Source: an uncultured Fodinibius sp.
GTDB lineage: Bacteria; Bacteroidota; Rhodothermia; Balneolales; Balneolaceae
Assembly: GCA_913056235.1 (NCBI GenBank)
Contig: CAJXMW010000004.1
Coordinates: 62,001 to 126,000 of the forward strand
Direction of reading: 5' to 3'
DNA length: 64,000 nucleotides
Part shown: piece after piece, positions 26,390 through 34,622 of the stretch
How positions within the stretch are numbered: position 1 is the stretch's first letter
Layout of the letters: the number at the start of each line of letters is the position of its first letter
Program-made: the position numbers and the translations under genes
Notes under the pieces: model-generated
Databases searched by the model: none
The model's input: only the letters and a program-made list of their open reading frames with translations
What the model was told of the DNA's origin: nothing

Positions 26390-29173
26390 ATGTCTAAAAG
26401 TCTGCTTTTTTTACTCGATGGTATGGCGCTGGCCTACCGTTCCCATTTTGCATTTATCAGTAGCAATTTAAAGAATTCCGAGGGGATCCCCACAGGACCG
26501 ATTCTTGGTTTTGCCAATACGCTGGAAAAGCTGTTGGAAGAGCACGAGCCAACTCATATTGCCGTGGCCTGGGATACGCACGAGCCTACCTTTCGCCATG
26601 AGATGGACGAAGACTACAAGGCCAACCGTCCCCCACAGCCAGAAGAGCTGAAGATTGGTATTCCGCTCATTAAGGAAATGATTGAGGGCTACGGTATTAA
26701 AAATATTGAACAGCACGGCTACGAGGCTGATGACATTATTGGCACTATCGCTGACCGCGCCAATGCCGAGGATGTAGATGTATTTTTAGTGACACCGGAC
26801 AAGGATTTCATGCAGCTTGTGCACGATCATATCACGATGTATAAGCCCGACAACCAGAACGGTGGATTTAATCTCATCGACCGTGAGGGGGTCAAGGATT
26901 ACTTTGGCGTCTATCCCGAAAAAGTGGTGGATGTGCTGGCAATTCTGGGCGATACATCCGACAATATCCCCGGTGTAAAGGGAATTGGCAAGAAGGGTGC
27001 GCCCAAGCTTATCAACAAATATGGGAACCTGGAGGCGGCCATAGAGGATGCGCCGAACATGAGTCATAAACGTCACCGTGAGGGCTTACAGGAGTATGCT
27101 GAGGAAGCCAGGCACGCCAAAGAGATGGTGACCATCAAGACCGATGTGCCAAATACTGCTCACTGGAAGGAGTTGGAATGGGAGGGCGCCCATGATGAAG
27201 AGCTTGGAAAGTTTTTTAAGCGGATGGAGTTCCGCACGCTGACCAAAGAATATTTGGGCGAAGAGATTTCTCGATCGTCTTCCAAATCATCCTCTTCTGA
27301 TGATGAAAACCAAGGTGATCTGTTTGCCAAGGATACCATGAAGAAGCCAGAGGATTCGGAGTTTGATACCTATGAAGAAGAGAAAACCAATTACCAGCTT
27401 ATTGATAATCTGGAGCAGCTCGAAGGGTTAGTCGAGCAGCTCGAAAAGTCTGATACGCTCTGTTTCGACACTGAGACCGACGGCGTGGATCCCATGAAAA
27501 ATGATCTGGTGGGAATCTCGCTTTCAACTACGGCCGGGGTGGCATACTACGTGCCGGTTCGTGTAGAGAACGGGTTACCGGTGGACGAGACACTGGAAAT
27601 TTTGCAGCCGCTTTTTGCTGATGAGAAGACGTTGAAAATAGCCCATAATTATAAATTTGATTACATGATTCTGAAGCGAGCCGGGCTGGAGATCCAGGGC
27701 GACGCTTTTGATACCATGATCGCAGGTTATCTTATTGATGCCGACCAAAAGCTAAAGATGGACGAGCTGGCGCGACAGTATCTCAATTACGATCCCATTG
27801 CGATTGAGAAGCTTATTGGCAATGGCCGCAAGCAAAAGAGTATGGATGAGATTGAGCCATCGAAGGTAACGGTCTATGCCTGTGAGGATGCCGATATTAC
27901 GCTGCGCCTCTACGAAGTACTCAGCGAGGCCCTAGAGCAGGATGAGCTGACTGAAATTGCCGAGACGCTCGAATTTCCACTTATGGAAGTGCTGGCCGAG
28001 ATGGAAATTAACGGGATTTTGGTGGACCGGGAGATACTGGAGGAAATTTCGGCTGGATTACGTGAAGACCTTATTGAATTGGAGAAATCCATTTATGAAC
28101 TTGCTGGCACGGAATTTAACATTAATTCGCCGCAACAGCTTGGCGAAGTGATGTTTGATAAGATGGGGCTTCCCCCGGGCAAAAAGACCAAGACAGGACA
28201 GTATTCTACGGCTGAATCAGTGCTCAAAAAGCTGGCAAAAGAATATGAGATGCCCGAGTTAATCTTGGATTACCGGGCACTGAGCAAGCTAAAATCCACC
28301 TACGTGGATGCACTGCCCAAACTGATCAATGAAGAGACCGGCCGCATTCACACTGATTTCAACCAGAGCATAGCAGCTACCGGACGGCTGACTTCATCAA
28401 ACCCAAACTTGCAAAATATCCCTATTCGTACCGAGCGTGGCCGTGAAATCCGAAAGGCATTTATTGCCGATGAGGGCTATCAGCTGCTTTCGGCCGACTA
28501 CTCGCAGGTAGAGCTTCGGGTGATTGCTTCTATTGCCGAGGACGAAAATATGATCGAAGCCTTCCGCAATGATGAAGATATTCACTCTCGCACGGCCAAA
28601 GAAATTTTTGAGCTGGATTCCATTGACGACGTAACTGGCGATCATCGCCGCAAGGCCAAGGAGGTCAACTTTGGGATTCCCTACGGCGTGAGTGCTTACG
28701 GGCTGGCGAACCGGCTCGGCATCAGCAACGACGAAGGCAAAGAGATGATTGATCAGTATTTTGAGCGGTTCCCGGGCATACTACGATATATTAACGAGAC
28801 CAAGCAATTTGCCAAAGAGCATGGCTATGTTAAGACGCTGATGGGGCGGCGGCGCTACATCCCGCAGATTAATGCCAGTAACTGGAATACGCGATCTTTT
28901 GCTGAGCGGACTGCCATAAACATGCCTATACAGGGTACGGCAGCCGACATCATCAAGCAGGCGATGATTGATATCCAGGAATATCTGGAAGCCAACGAAC
29001 TGGGCACATGCATGCTGTTACAAGTCCATGATGAGCTTATCTTTGAAGTGCCCGACAGTGAGGCCGATATAGTACCCTCAAAACTTAGGGAGCTAATGGA
29101 AACGGCTTACGAACTCAAGTGTCCGCTAAAAGTAGACATGGGACTGGCTAAGAATTGGCTCGAAGCGCATTAG
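26390..29173 (+). CDS. polA: DNA polymerase I
   Basis: This 927-residue enzyme fills gaps and removes RNA primers in replication and repair. Three domains are present: the 5'-3' exonuclease (about 1-290; DGMALAYRSHFA, YEADDIIGTIA, GDTSDNIPGVKGIGKKGA), a 3'-5' proofreading exonuclease with its metal ligands kept (LCFDTETDG near 363, HNYKFDYMIL near 422), and the polymerase domain (motif A DYSQVELR near 703, the O-helix KAKEVNFGIPYG with Phe near 763, motif C QVHDELIFE near 880). An acidic Ser-rich linker separates the first two. It converges on the next gene with only 4 bases between stop codons. Confidence 0.98.
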   Translation: MSKSLLFLLDGMALAYRSHFAFISSNLKNSEGIPTGPILGFANTLEKLLEEHEPTHIAVAWDTHEPTFRHEMDEDYKANRPPQPEELKIGIPLIKEMIEGYGIKNIEQHGYEADDIIGTIADRANAEDVDVFLVTPDKDFMQLVHDHITMYKPDNQNGGFNLIDREGVKDYFGVYPEKVVDVLAILGDTSDNIPGVKGIGKKGAPKLINKYGNLEAAIEDAPNMSHKRHREGLQEYAEEARHAKEMVTIKTDVPNTAHWKELEWEGAHDEELGKFFKRMEFRTLTKEYLGEEISRSSSKSSSSDDENQGDLFAKDTMKKPEDSEFDTYEEEKTNYQLIDNLEQLEGLVEQLEKSDTLCFDTETDGVDPMKNDLVGISLSTTAGVAYYVPVRVENGLPVDETLEILQPLFADEKTLKIAHNYKFDYMILKRAGLEIQGDAFDTMIAGYLIDADQKLKMDELARQYLNYDPIAIEKLIGNGRKQKSMDEIEPSKVTVYACEDADITLRLYEVLSEALEQDELTEIAETLEFPLMEVLAEMEINGILVDREILEEISAGLREDLIELEKSIYELAGTEFNINSPQQLGEVMFDKMGLPPGKKTKTGQYSTAESVLKKLAKEYEMPELILDYRALSKLKSTYVDALPKLINEETGRIHTDFNQSIAATGRLTSSNPNLQNIPIRTERGREIRKAFIADEGYQLLSADYSQVELRVIASIAEDENMIEAFRNDEDIHSRTAKEIFELDSIDDVTGDHRRKAKEVNFGIPYGVSAYGLANRLGISNDEGKEMIDQYFERFPGILRYINETKQFAKEHGYVKTLMGRRRYIPQINASNWNTRSFAERTAINMPIQGTAADIIKQAMIDIQEYLEANELGTCMLLQVHDELIFEVPDSEADIVPSKLRELMETAYELKCPLKVDMGLAKNWLEAH

Positions 29174-29177
29174 CAAG

Positions 29178-30047
29178 CTATTTGTCGTTATTGCTAAGAA
29201 GCTGATAGATAGCTGAAAAATCCTCTTCGCCCATACCTTGCTGCTTGGCCATGGCAAAAAGCTCTTTGATGACATTGCCGGCAGGAAGGGGGGCATTGCT
29301 TTCATAGCCGCTTTCAGAGGCAAGCTCAAGATCTTTCTGCATCCATTTGAGAGGGAATTCAGCTTCATAATCACTGTTGGCAATATTTTCTTTTTTGCCG
29401 GCAATAAAGGGTGCTACCACTGGTGAACCCACCAAAATGTCCAAGAGCATTTCTCGGGATAGACCAAGCGATTCGCCCAGATTTAGTCCTTCAGCAAAGG
29501 CTGCCATCGCTTCGCCCAGTAATAGATTAAAGACCATTTTCAAAGAAGTGCCCTTTCCCACTTCGCCGGCATGAATTACGTCTCGGCCCATTTGGTCAAA
29601 GTAGGGTTGGCATTGATCCAGATCTTTTTCACTGCCCCCAACTAAAAAGAGTAGATCGCCTGATTCAGCAGGTGCTTTTGATCCGGCCACGGGGGCGTCC
29701 ATAAATCTGACGTTGTGCTTGCTGGCTTGGTTGGCCATTTGTCGCGAAAATGAGGGATTCACGGTGCTGCAATCGACCCATAAGCTTTGGGCATTCATAA
29801 AAGGGAGAAAGCCCTTGTCTCCGGTGGCCGCTTCTTGAACCACTTCTGGTGTGGATAACATCGTAAACAGTATATCCGAATCTGCTGCCAGGGCCTCAGG
29901 CGAATCAGCAATGGTTGCTCCTTGTTCGGCCAAGGGTGTTGCTTTGGCCATAGTTCGATTATAAATCAGAAGATCGGCATCAGTCGACAGTAGATTTGCT
30001 GCCATTCGACTGCCCATGATGCCTAGTCCATAAAATCCAATAGTCAT
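29178..30047 (-). CDS. beta-hydroxyacid dehydrogenase (3-hydroxyisobutyrate dehydrogenase-like)
   Basis: This 289-residue NAD(P)-dependent oxidoreductase has the N-terminal Rossmann motif FYGLGIMGSRMAANL (about 5), the substrate-binding signature DAPVAGSKAPAESGDL (about 115) and the catalytic-lysine helix GKGTSLKMVFNLLLG (about 168). It belongs with 3-hydroxyisobutyrate, tartronate semialdehyde and GLYR-type succinic semialdehyde reductases; the substrate cannot be chosen from sequence. The frame also opens at a TTG at 30068, but the ATG at 30047 begins right before the dinucleotide-binding strand as in the family. It is transcribed toward polA. Confidence 0.88.
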   Translation of the reverse strand: MTIGFYGLGIMGSRMAANLLSTDADLLIYNRTMAKATPLAEQGATIADSPEALAADSDILFTMLSTPEVVQEAATGDKGFLPFMNAQSLWVDCSTVNPSFSRQMANQASKHNVRFMDAPVAGSKAPAESGDLLFLVGGSEKDLDQCQPYFDQMGRDVIHAGEVGKGTSLKMVFNLLLGEAMAAFAEGLNLGESLGLSREMLLDILVGSPVVAPFIAGKKENIANSDYEAEFPLKWMQKDLELASESGYESNAPLPAGNVIKELFAMAKQQGMGEEDFSAIYQLLSNNDK

Positions 30048-30110
30048 TGCTGTCAGTTTTTTAGTCAAATTAGGTTATATAAATAGTAAGTTGCCTAAAA
30101 TAATTCCTGC

Positions 30111-30497
30111 CTACTGTACGACAAAAGTTTTTGTTTTCAGGACTGTTCCATCTGGACCTTCGATCATCACCCGCCAGCGGCCGTTCCAGCTTTGTTGGAT
30201 GCGTTTTGAGCTCCAGGTTCGCCAGTCATCCGATTTAACTTCCAGGTTAATACGTGCTTTCTCCTGATCCTTGTAATACCAGACGTGGGCGATCTGTGTG
30301 GTATCGGTAGCCCCCGTAATTTGGGTAAAGCAGTAAACTGTTTTAGTATCAGCAGCAAAAGCGGTATCCACACTAACCGGCTCTCGATTTTCTACAGCGT
30401 TAGCAAATTGAAATTCGCTTATTTTCAGATCTTGGGCAGAAGCTATACTGGTGATGACTATTACTATTGGGAGAAAGAGGAGAATCCGTTTCATCAT
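30111..30497 (-). CDS. DUF2914 domain exported protein
   Basis: This 128-residue protein has a signal peptide ending in ASAQ near residue 22. The remainder matches DUF2914: NREPVSVDTAF, TVYCFTQITGA, HVWYYKDQEKARI and SWNGRWRVMIEGPDGTVL. The family is a small beta-rich extracytoplasmic domain of unknown role, often attached to larger membrane proteins; here it stands alone. It may begin at either of two adjacent ATG codons. It lies between the dehydrogenase and the TRIC-type channel on the same strand. Confidence 0.82.
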   Translation of the reverse strand: MMKRILLFLPIVIVITSIASAQDLKISEFQFANAVENREPVSVDTAFAADTKTVYCFTQITGATDTTQIAHVWYYKDQEKARINLEVKSDDWRTWSSKRIQQSWNGRWRVMIEGPDGTVLKTKTFVVQ

Positions 30498-30565
30498 AAC
30501 TACGTGGTTAGTTCATTGTATATCAGTAATATGACTAATTTAAAATAGAAAAGATACGTGGATTT

Positions 30566-31189
30566 CTAGTCATCAAGCTTGAAACGTGGCAGATGTAATT
30601 GCCACTGTATAGCTGCCAGCCGGAGTCCGACAACCACCAGCATTCCCAAGATGATATTGATGCTCGAATCCAGTTTTGTAAGCTGGAGCAGCAAATAAAC
30701 CGTAGCACCGGCCAGGGCTGCCGTAGCATAAATATCTTTGCGCATAATTAGGGGGATATCATTGCTCAGCACATCGCGAATAAGCCCGCCCACGGTACCG
30801 GTGATGGCTGCCATAATCACGATGATTACGCCGTTGGAAATTACATCCTGCGCGATTTGGGCACCGGCGATGGTGAAGACAGCCAGACCAAGGGCATCGG
30901 CCAGCAGCAGTGCTTTTTCAGGCGGTTCTTTATAGCGCGTATACCAGATGGTAACGAGCGCAGCTATAATGATGACGGTTAGGTAGGTGGGATCCGCAAT
31001 CCAAAAAATAGGGTGGCGGTCGAGCAGCAGGTCTCGGGTTGTACCGCCACCGATGGCCGTAACAACAGCAATGATGACTACTCCCAGCAGGTCAAGGCTT
31101 TTGCGTCCCGCAGCCAGTGCCCCCGAAATAGCGAACACGGCTACGCCAAACAGATCGAGTATGTACAGTAATTGGATTTCATCCCACAT
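30566..31189 (-). CDS. TRIC-type channel / UPF0126 (YicG-like) membrane protein
   Basis: This 207-residue inner membrane protein has about seven hydrophobic segments arranged as two repeats, each ending in a Gly-rich signature: GGGTTRDLLLDR near residue 47 and GTVGGLIRDVLSNDIP near residue 135. This is the prokaryotic TRIC/UPF0126 family; members have been described as trimeric cation channels, and YicG as a glycine transporter. Which activity applies here is not visible. It starts at an ATG and no lipid- or ion-related gene adjoins it. Confidence 0.88.
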   Translation of the reverse strand: MWDEIQLLYILDLFGVAVFAISGALAAGRKSLDLLGVVIIAVVTAIGGGTTRDLLLDRHPIFWIADPTYLTVIIIAALVTIWYTRYKEPPEKALLLADALGLAVFTIAGAQIAQDVISNGVIIVIMAAITGTVGGLIRDVLSNDIPLIMRKDIYATAALAGATVYLLLQLTKLDSSINIILGMLVVVGLRLAAIQWQLHLPRFKLDD

Positions 31190-31253
31190 ATAACAAAAAT
31201 TTTATTAGGCCAAAGATAGTAAGAATTGCGTAGCCTGTGAACTGATTATCTAA

Positions 31254-32285
31254 CTAGAGATGCACTTCGAGTCCGATATTCCAAACTGGGATATGGGCAG
31301 CAACGAGATCCGATGAAATTGTAAGGCTTCGCCAGTTGTAAGCAGCGCCGACCATTAGGCTGAATGTATTTTCGCCATTCTGGGAATAACTGATAGGGTC
31401 GGTGATCGTCTGCGTTTGTGTGCCGCCAATACCGTCAACAGGGATAGGGTAATCGCCGTTGATTTCTACCTGCATATTTGAGGATTCCAGTCCCAGGCCT
31501 CCATAGATATCAAATGCCTGGAGCGACTTTCGAGCCATTAATTTGACGACTGCCGTATTGAATTGCACGCGCAGTTTTTGGTTGCTGTAATTGCCCAGGT
31601 AGGTTGGGTCGGGCAGTGCATTAGGTTGCAGATCCAAATTGAAGTTTCGTTTTCCAACTAGATAGTTATAGCCAATCAGCACTGACAAGGCAACCGGCAG
31701 TTGCTGATTGGGCAGGTAACGGTTTATTTGGTGACTTGTTGTGATGCCGACTTGACTGGCTCGTCCGTAACCGGCAATCGGGATTTCAGGGACAAGTCGC
31801 GCTGTCAGTCGGGTATGGCGAAAGATATTGCCGCTAAATTGCAGTTGAGGCACCGGTATCCACCCATAGCCGCTACCTTTGGGCATGGTGACTTGAGCTA
31901 CTTCTACACCATTGTCGATAATGAGGATGTCGGGGGCTTCGGATGATCCGCTCAACGTGGGAGCTCGGTTATAGTCGGGATTGGCCGGCTGCACTTTGTT
32001 TAGTGAGAGGTTTGAAAGATCGAATGACTTCTGAGAAGGTGGGATGATGGCAAAACTGCCGCGTAGCTGGAAGCTGAACTGTAATCCCTTGGTCGTATCA
32101 ATTGGTCCTGTCCATCCAGCATTAACACTGGCGCCGAGGCCGCTGGCAAGGGGACGAAAATATTCTCGGGTCAGGGTAGCGGCATCTTCTTTACCGGCCC
32201 GAATTATATTCTGGATGCCAGTGAACTGCCCAAAACAAGGTAGGGTAAAAAGGAATAGAAAAGCTAGCAGAAAAGCTATGCGCAC
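31254..32285 (-). CDS. DUF6588-like exported protein, copy 1
   Basis: This 343-residue protein starts at GTG with a signal peptide (MRIAFLLAFLFLFTLPCFGQ). The N-terminal part shares FRPLASGLGASVNAGWT with its neighbour (FGSGFGASLNSGWTN). The rest is predicted beta-rich with alternating hydrophobic residues and an aromatic end (LEVHL), fitting an outer-membrane barrel or associated protein. I recognise it as DUF6588-like, of unknown function. It and the next gene are diverged tandem copies on the same strand, separated by a strong terminator. Confidence 0.68.
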   Translation of the reverse strand: MRIAFLLAFLFLFTLPCFGQFTGIQNIIRAGKEDAATLTREYFRPLASGLGASVNAGWTGPIDTTKGLQFSFQLRGSFAIIPPSQKSFDLSNLSLNKVQPANPDYNRAPTLSGSSEAPDILIIDNGVEVAQVTMPKGSGYGWIPVPQLQFSGNIFRHTRLTARLVPEIPIAGYGRASQVGITTSHQINRYLPNQQLPVALSVLIGYNYLVGKRNFNLDLQPNALPDPTYLGNYSNQKLRVQFNTAVVKLMARKSLQAFDIYGGLGLESSNMQVEINGDYPIPVDGIGGTQTQTITDPISYSQNGENTFSLMVGAAYNWRSLTISSDLVAAHIPVWNIGLEVHL

Positions 32286-32325
32286 TATGAGGTTATTTAA
32301 TGCAAAATTCTGCTAGCCCAACAAG

Positions 32326-32359
32326 AAATAAAAAAAGGGAGTTCGGATGAACTCCCTTT
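32326..32359 (-). terminator. intrinsic terminator after DUF6588-like copy 2
   Basis: On the minus strand AAAGGGAGTTC pairs with GAACTCCCTTT over 11 bp with a 4-base loop, followed by a long T-run. It lies 20 bp past the stop of the upstream gene and before copy 1, so the two copies are probably transcribed separately. Confidence 0.9.
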
Positions 32360-32378
32360 GTGATGATGGTTAAGTGAA

Positions 32379-33500
32379 TTATCTAAAACTGATTCCAAAA
32401 CCGGCGTTGAAGGTAGAATAATTTGCCAGCTTATAGGAAGCAGAAATATGGAATATCGTAAATCGAACTCTAAAACCAGCAAGTGCGTGAAGCCCATTTT
32501 CTCCTTCAAGCTCCAGGCCGATAGGTTCTTCAAGCGTCTTTACGATTAGCGGGTCTTCATTATTAGTGCCCCCCTGATAATCAGGATTTTGTCCTATTGT
32601 AGGGTAGGTACCCGGTGTACCAATGTTCATAGTAGAGACTTCATATCCTACGCCACCGTAGACAGCAATAACCGGCAATGATTTACCCACTAAGGCATTA
32701 ATAGTGTATGCTTCTGTGTCGATTTCGATCTTTTGTCCATCCCAGGTTTCCGGCTGGTTGGCATAGGGATTTTCGGTTTGATTGGGATTGGTAATAATAT
32801 CTTCGCCCGTCAACCGAAATCCGGAAGAAACGGTTTGCTTAGTGTATCCAGCCATAATGGAAATATTCACGGGAAGCAGGTTACCGCCCGGCAACCACTG
32901 GTTCAATCCGTGTTTTGCCCCGAAACCATATTGACTAAAGGTTCCATAATCGCTGATATCAACTTCCGGGACATATCGGAGCATGACTTCGGTATCTTTA
33001 AAAATGCCTACTGCTCCCTTTAACTCCGGTGCCGGCACATATCCAAAGTCGGTACCGGTGGGCATATCAAATTCGAAAAGTTTTTCGCGCTGCCCATTGA
33101 TCGTTTCATAAGCGGCCAGCGTAGTGGTAGAAACATCACTTTTGCCGTTGATAGTCTGCAGGTTAGAAGGGCCACTCTCAACTTCAAGTTGTTCGAGGTT
33201 CAAATCCGGTACGCTGAATGTTTTATCAGCTTTCGGTACTACTGCCAGACCGGTAGAAACTGTGATATCAAAACCGAGTGTTTTATGTGGTGACGCCGTG
33301 TTGGTCCAGCCGGAATTGAGACTGGCCCCAAATCCACTGCCAAATGGTTTTAAGTACGCTTCTACCAACTTTTCAGCGTCATCAGCGCTGGCCTGCAGAA
33401 TTCGTCCAACATCCCCGACCTGTGCATATGAGGTGCCGGGACCTACAGCAAGGAATCCCAGTATCATAAAAAACGTGAGCAAACGGTATCGTAAATTCAT
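32379..33500 (-). CDS. DUF6588-like exported protein, copy 2
   Basis: This 373-residue protein starts best at the ATG at 33500, which gives a signal peptide (MNLRYRLLTFFMILGFLAVG, cleavage after SYAQ). An upstream in-frame ATG at 33539 would add thirteen residues. Shared family parts are LQASADDAEKLVEAYLKPFG and GFGASLNSGWTN, then a predicted beta-rich body ending in FNAGFGISFR with a terminal aromatic-Arg, typical of outer-membrane barrels. It is a diverged paralogue of the downstream gene. Function unknown. Confidence 0.68.
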   Translation of the reverse strand: MNLRYRLLTFFMILGFLAVGPGTSYAQVGDVGRILQASADDAEKLVEAYLKPFGSGFGASLNSGWTNTASPHKTLGFDITVSTGLAVVPKADKTFSVPDLNLEQLEVESGPSNLQTINGKSDVSTTTLAAYETINGQREKLFEFDMPTGTDFGYVPAPELKGAVGIFKDTEVMLRYVPEVDISDYGTFSQYGFGAKHGLNQWLPGGNLLPVNISIMAGYTKQTVSSGFRLTGEDIITNPNQTENPYANQPETWDGQKIEIDTEAYTINALVGKSLPVIAVYGGVGYEVSTMNIGTPGTYPTIGQNPDYQGGTNNEDPLIVKTLEEPIGLELEGENGLHALAGFRVRFTIFHISASYKLANYSTFNAGFGISFR

Positions 33501-33583
33501 ATCGTAATATTTGATTATGATTTCCCATGAGCCATCCATCGTCCATAGAGTGTTGCAATACTACAGAATTTAACGGGAAGACT

Positions 33584-34519
33584 CTAATTTTTATCCTCTT
33601 GCAGGGATTCAAGTATTCTGAGGTAGGAATCGTAGCGATCGGGATCGATTTTGCCGTCTTCAAAGGCCTGCATCACGCCACAACCGGGTTCGTGGCTGTG
33701 CGTACAGTTGTTGAATTTACACTGCTTTCGCGGTTCAAGCATCTCGGGAAAAAACAGTGACAGTTCCCATGCTTCGATATTGACGAGCCCAAATTCGCGG
33801 ATGCCCGGCGTATCCATCAAAAAGCCCCCCTGTTGCAGTGGGAGCAATTTGGCAAAGGTTGTGGTATGCTTTCCCTTTTCATTATACGTGGAGATGTCAC
33901 CCACCTTGCGGTCGATGGCTGGATCGATGTGATTCAGCAGGCTGGTTTTGCCCACGCCCGAGGGACCCACAAAAACGGATGTCTGATCTTTTACACTCTC
34001 TTTTAGCTGTTGGAGTGATTCCTCCTCTTTAATGCTGGTCATTAGCACCGGGTAACCGATAGACTCATACAGATCTTTGATGAAATTAGCATAGTCCAGA
34101 TCATTTTCTGAGGCCAGATCCATTTTGTTGATAATGATGCTGGCCTGAATCTGGTACGCCTCGCAGGTGATCAGGAAACGGTCCAGAAAGCCTTGCTTAA
34201 TTTTTGGCTTTCGGATGGACTGAACCACGTAGGCGCGGTCGATATTAGCGGCCAGGATCTGGGCATCCTGCTCGTGATGGGTGGATTGGCGCAGCAGGTA
34301 GTTTTGGCGGTCCTCGATTTTCTCGATGCTGCCGCTGCCATCGTCATTGATCTCGAACTCCACATAATCGCCTACGGCAATGGGATTAGTGAGATCATGA
34401 TCCTTCAGTCGAAAGCGACCGGGCAGGCGACAGTTGATGGTTTCCATACCGCCATCTTCATCATACGACACTTCGTACCATCGTCCGGTTGATTCTACTA
34501 CACGTCCTTTTTGGGCCAA
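33584..34519 (-). CDS. rsgA: ribosome small subunit-dependent GTPase RsgA
   Basis: This 311-residue circularly permuted GTPase helps the last steps of 30S subunit assembly. Order: an OB-fold N-terminal domain (about 1-75), G4 motif IIINKMDLA (about 122), G1 P-loop VGPSGVGKTSLLNHI (about 188), G3 DTPGIREFG (about 240) and the C-terminal zinc knuckle CKFNNCTHSHEPGC (about 270). It starts at a TTG; the following AQKGRVVESTGRWYEV is where homologues begin. It lies upstream of the DUF6588-like genes and downstream of the lon terminator. Confidence 0.95.
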   Translation of the reverse strand: MAQKGRVVESTGRWYEVSYDEDGGMETINCRLPGRFRLKDHDLTNPIAVGDYVEFEINDDGSGSIEKIEDRQNYLLRQSTHHEQDAQILAANIDRAYVVQSIRKPKIKQGFLDRFLITCEAYQIQASIIINKMDLASENDLDYANFIKDLYESIGYPVLMTSIKEEESLQQLKESVKDQTSVFVGPSGVGKTSLLNHIDPAIDRKVGDISTYNEKGKHTTTFAKLLPLQQGGFLMDTPGIREFGLVNIEAWELSLFFPEMLEPRKQCKFNNCTHSHEPGCGVMQAFEDGKIDPDRYDSYLRILESLQEDKN

Positions 34520-34555
34520 ATTACTAATTCGTTTATTGATAATTAGATCAAGAAG

Positions 34556-34592
34556 AAAATAAAAAAGTCACCCCGATAAATCGAGGTGACTT
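34556..34592 (-). terminator. intrinsic terminator after lon
   Basis: On the minus strand AAGTCACCTCGA pairs with TCGGGGTGACTT (one G-U pair) around a 4-base loop and is followed by a T-run. It sits 31 bp past the lon stop codon and separates lon from rsgA. Confidence 0.9.
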
Positions 34593-34622
34593 AAGTAATT
34601 TACCGAATTCCAATTGATGAGA

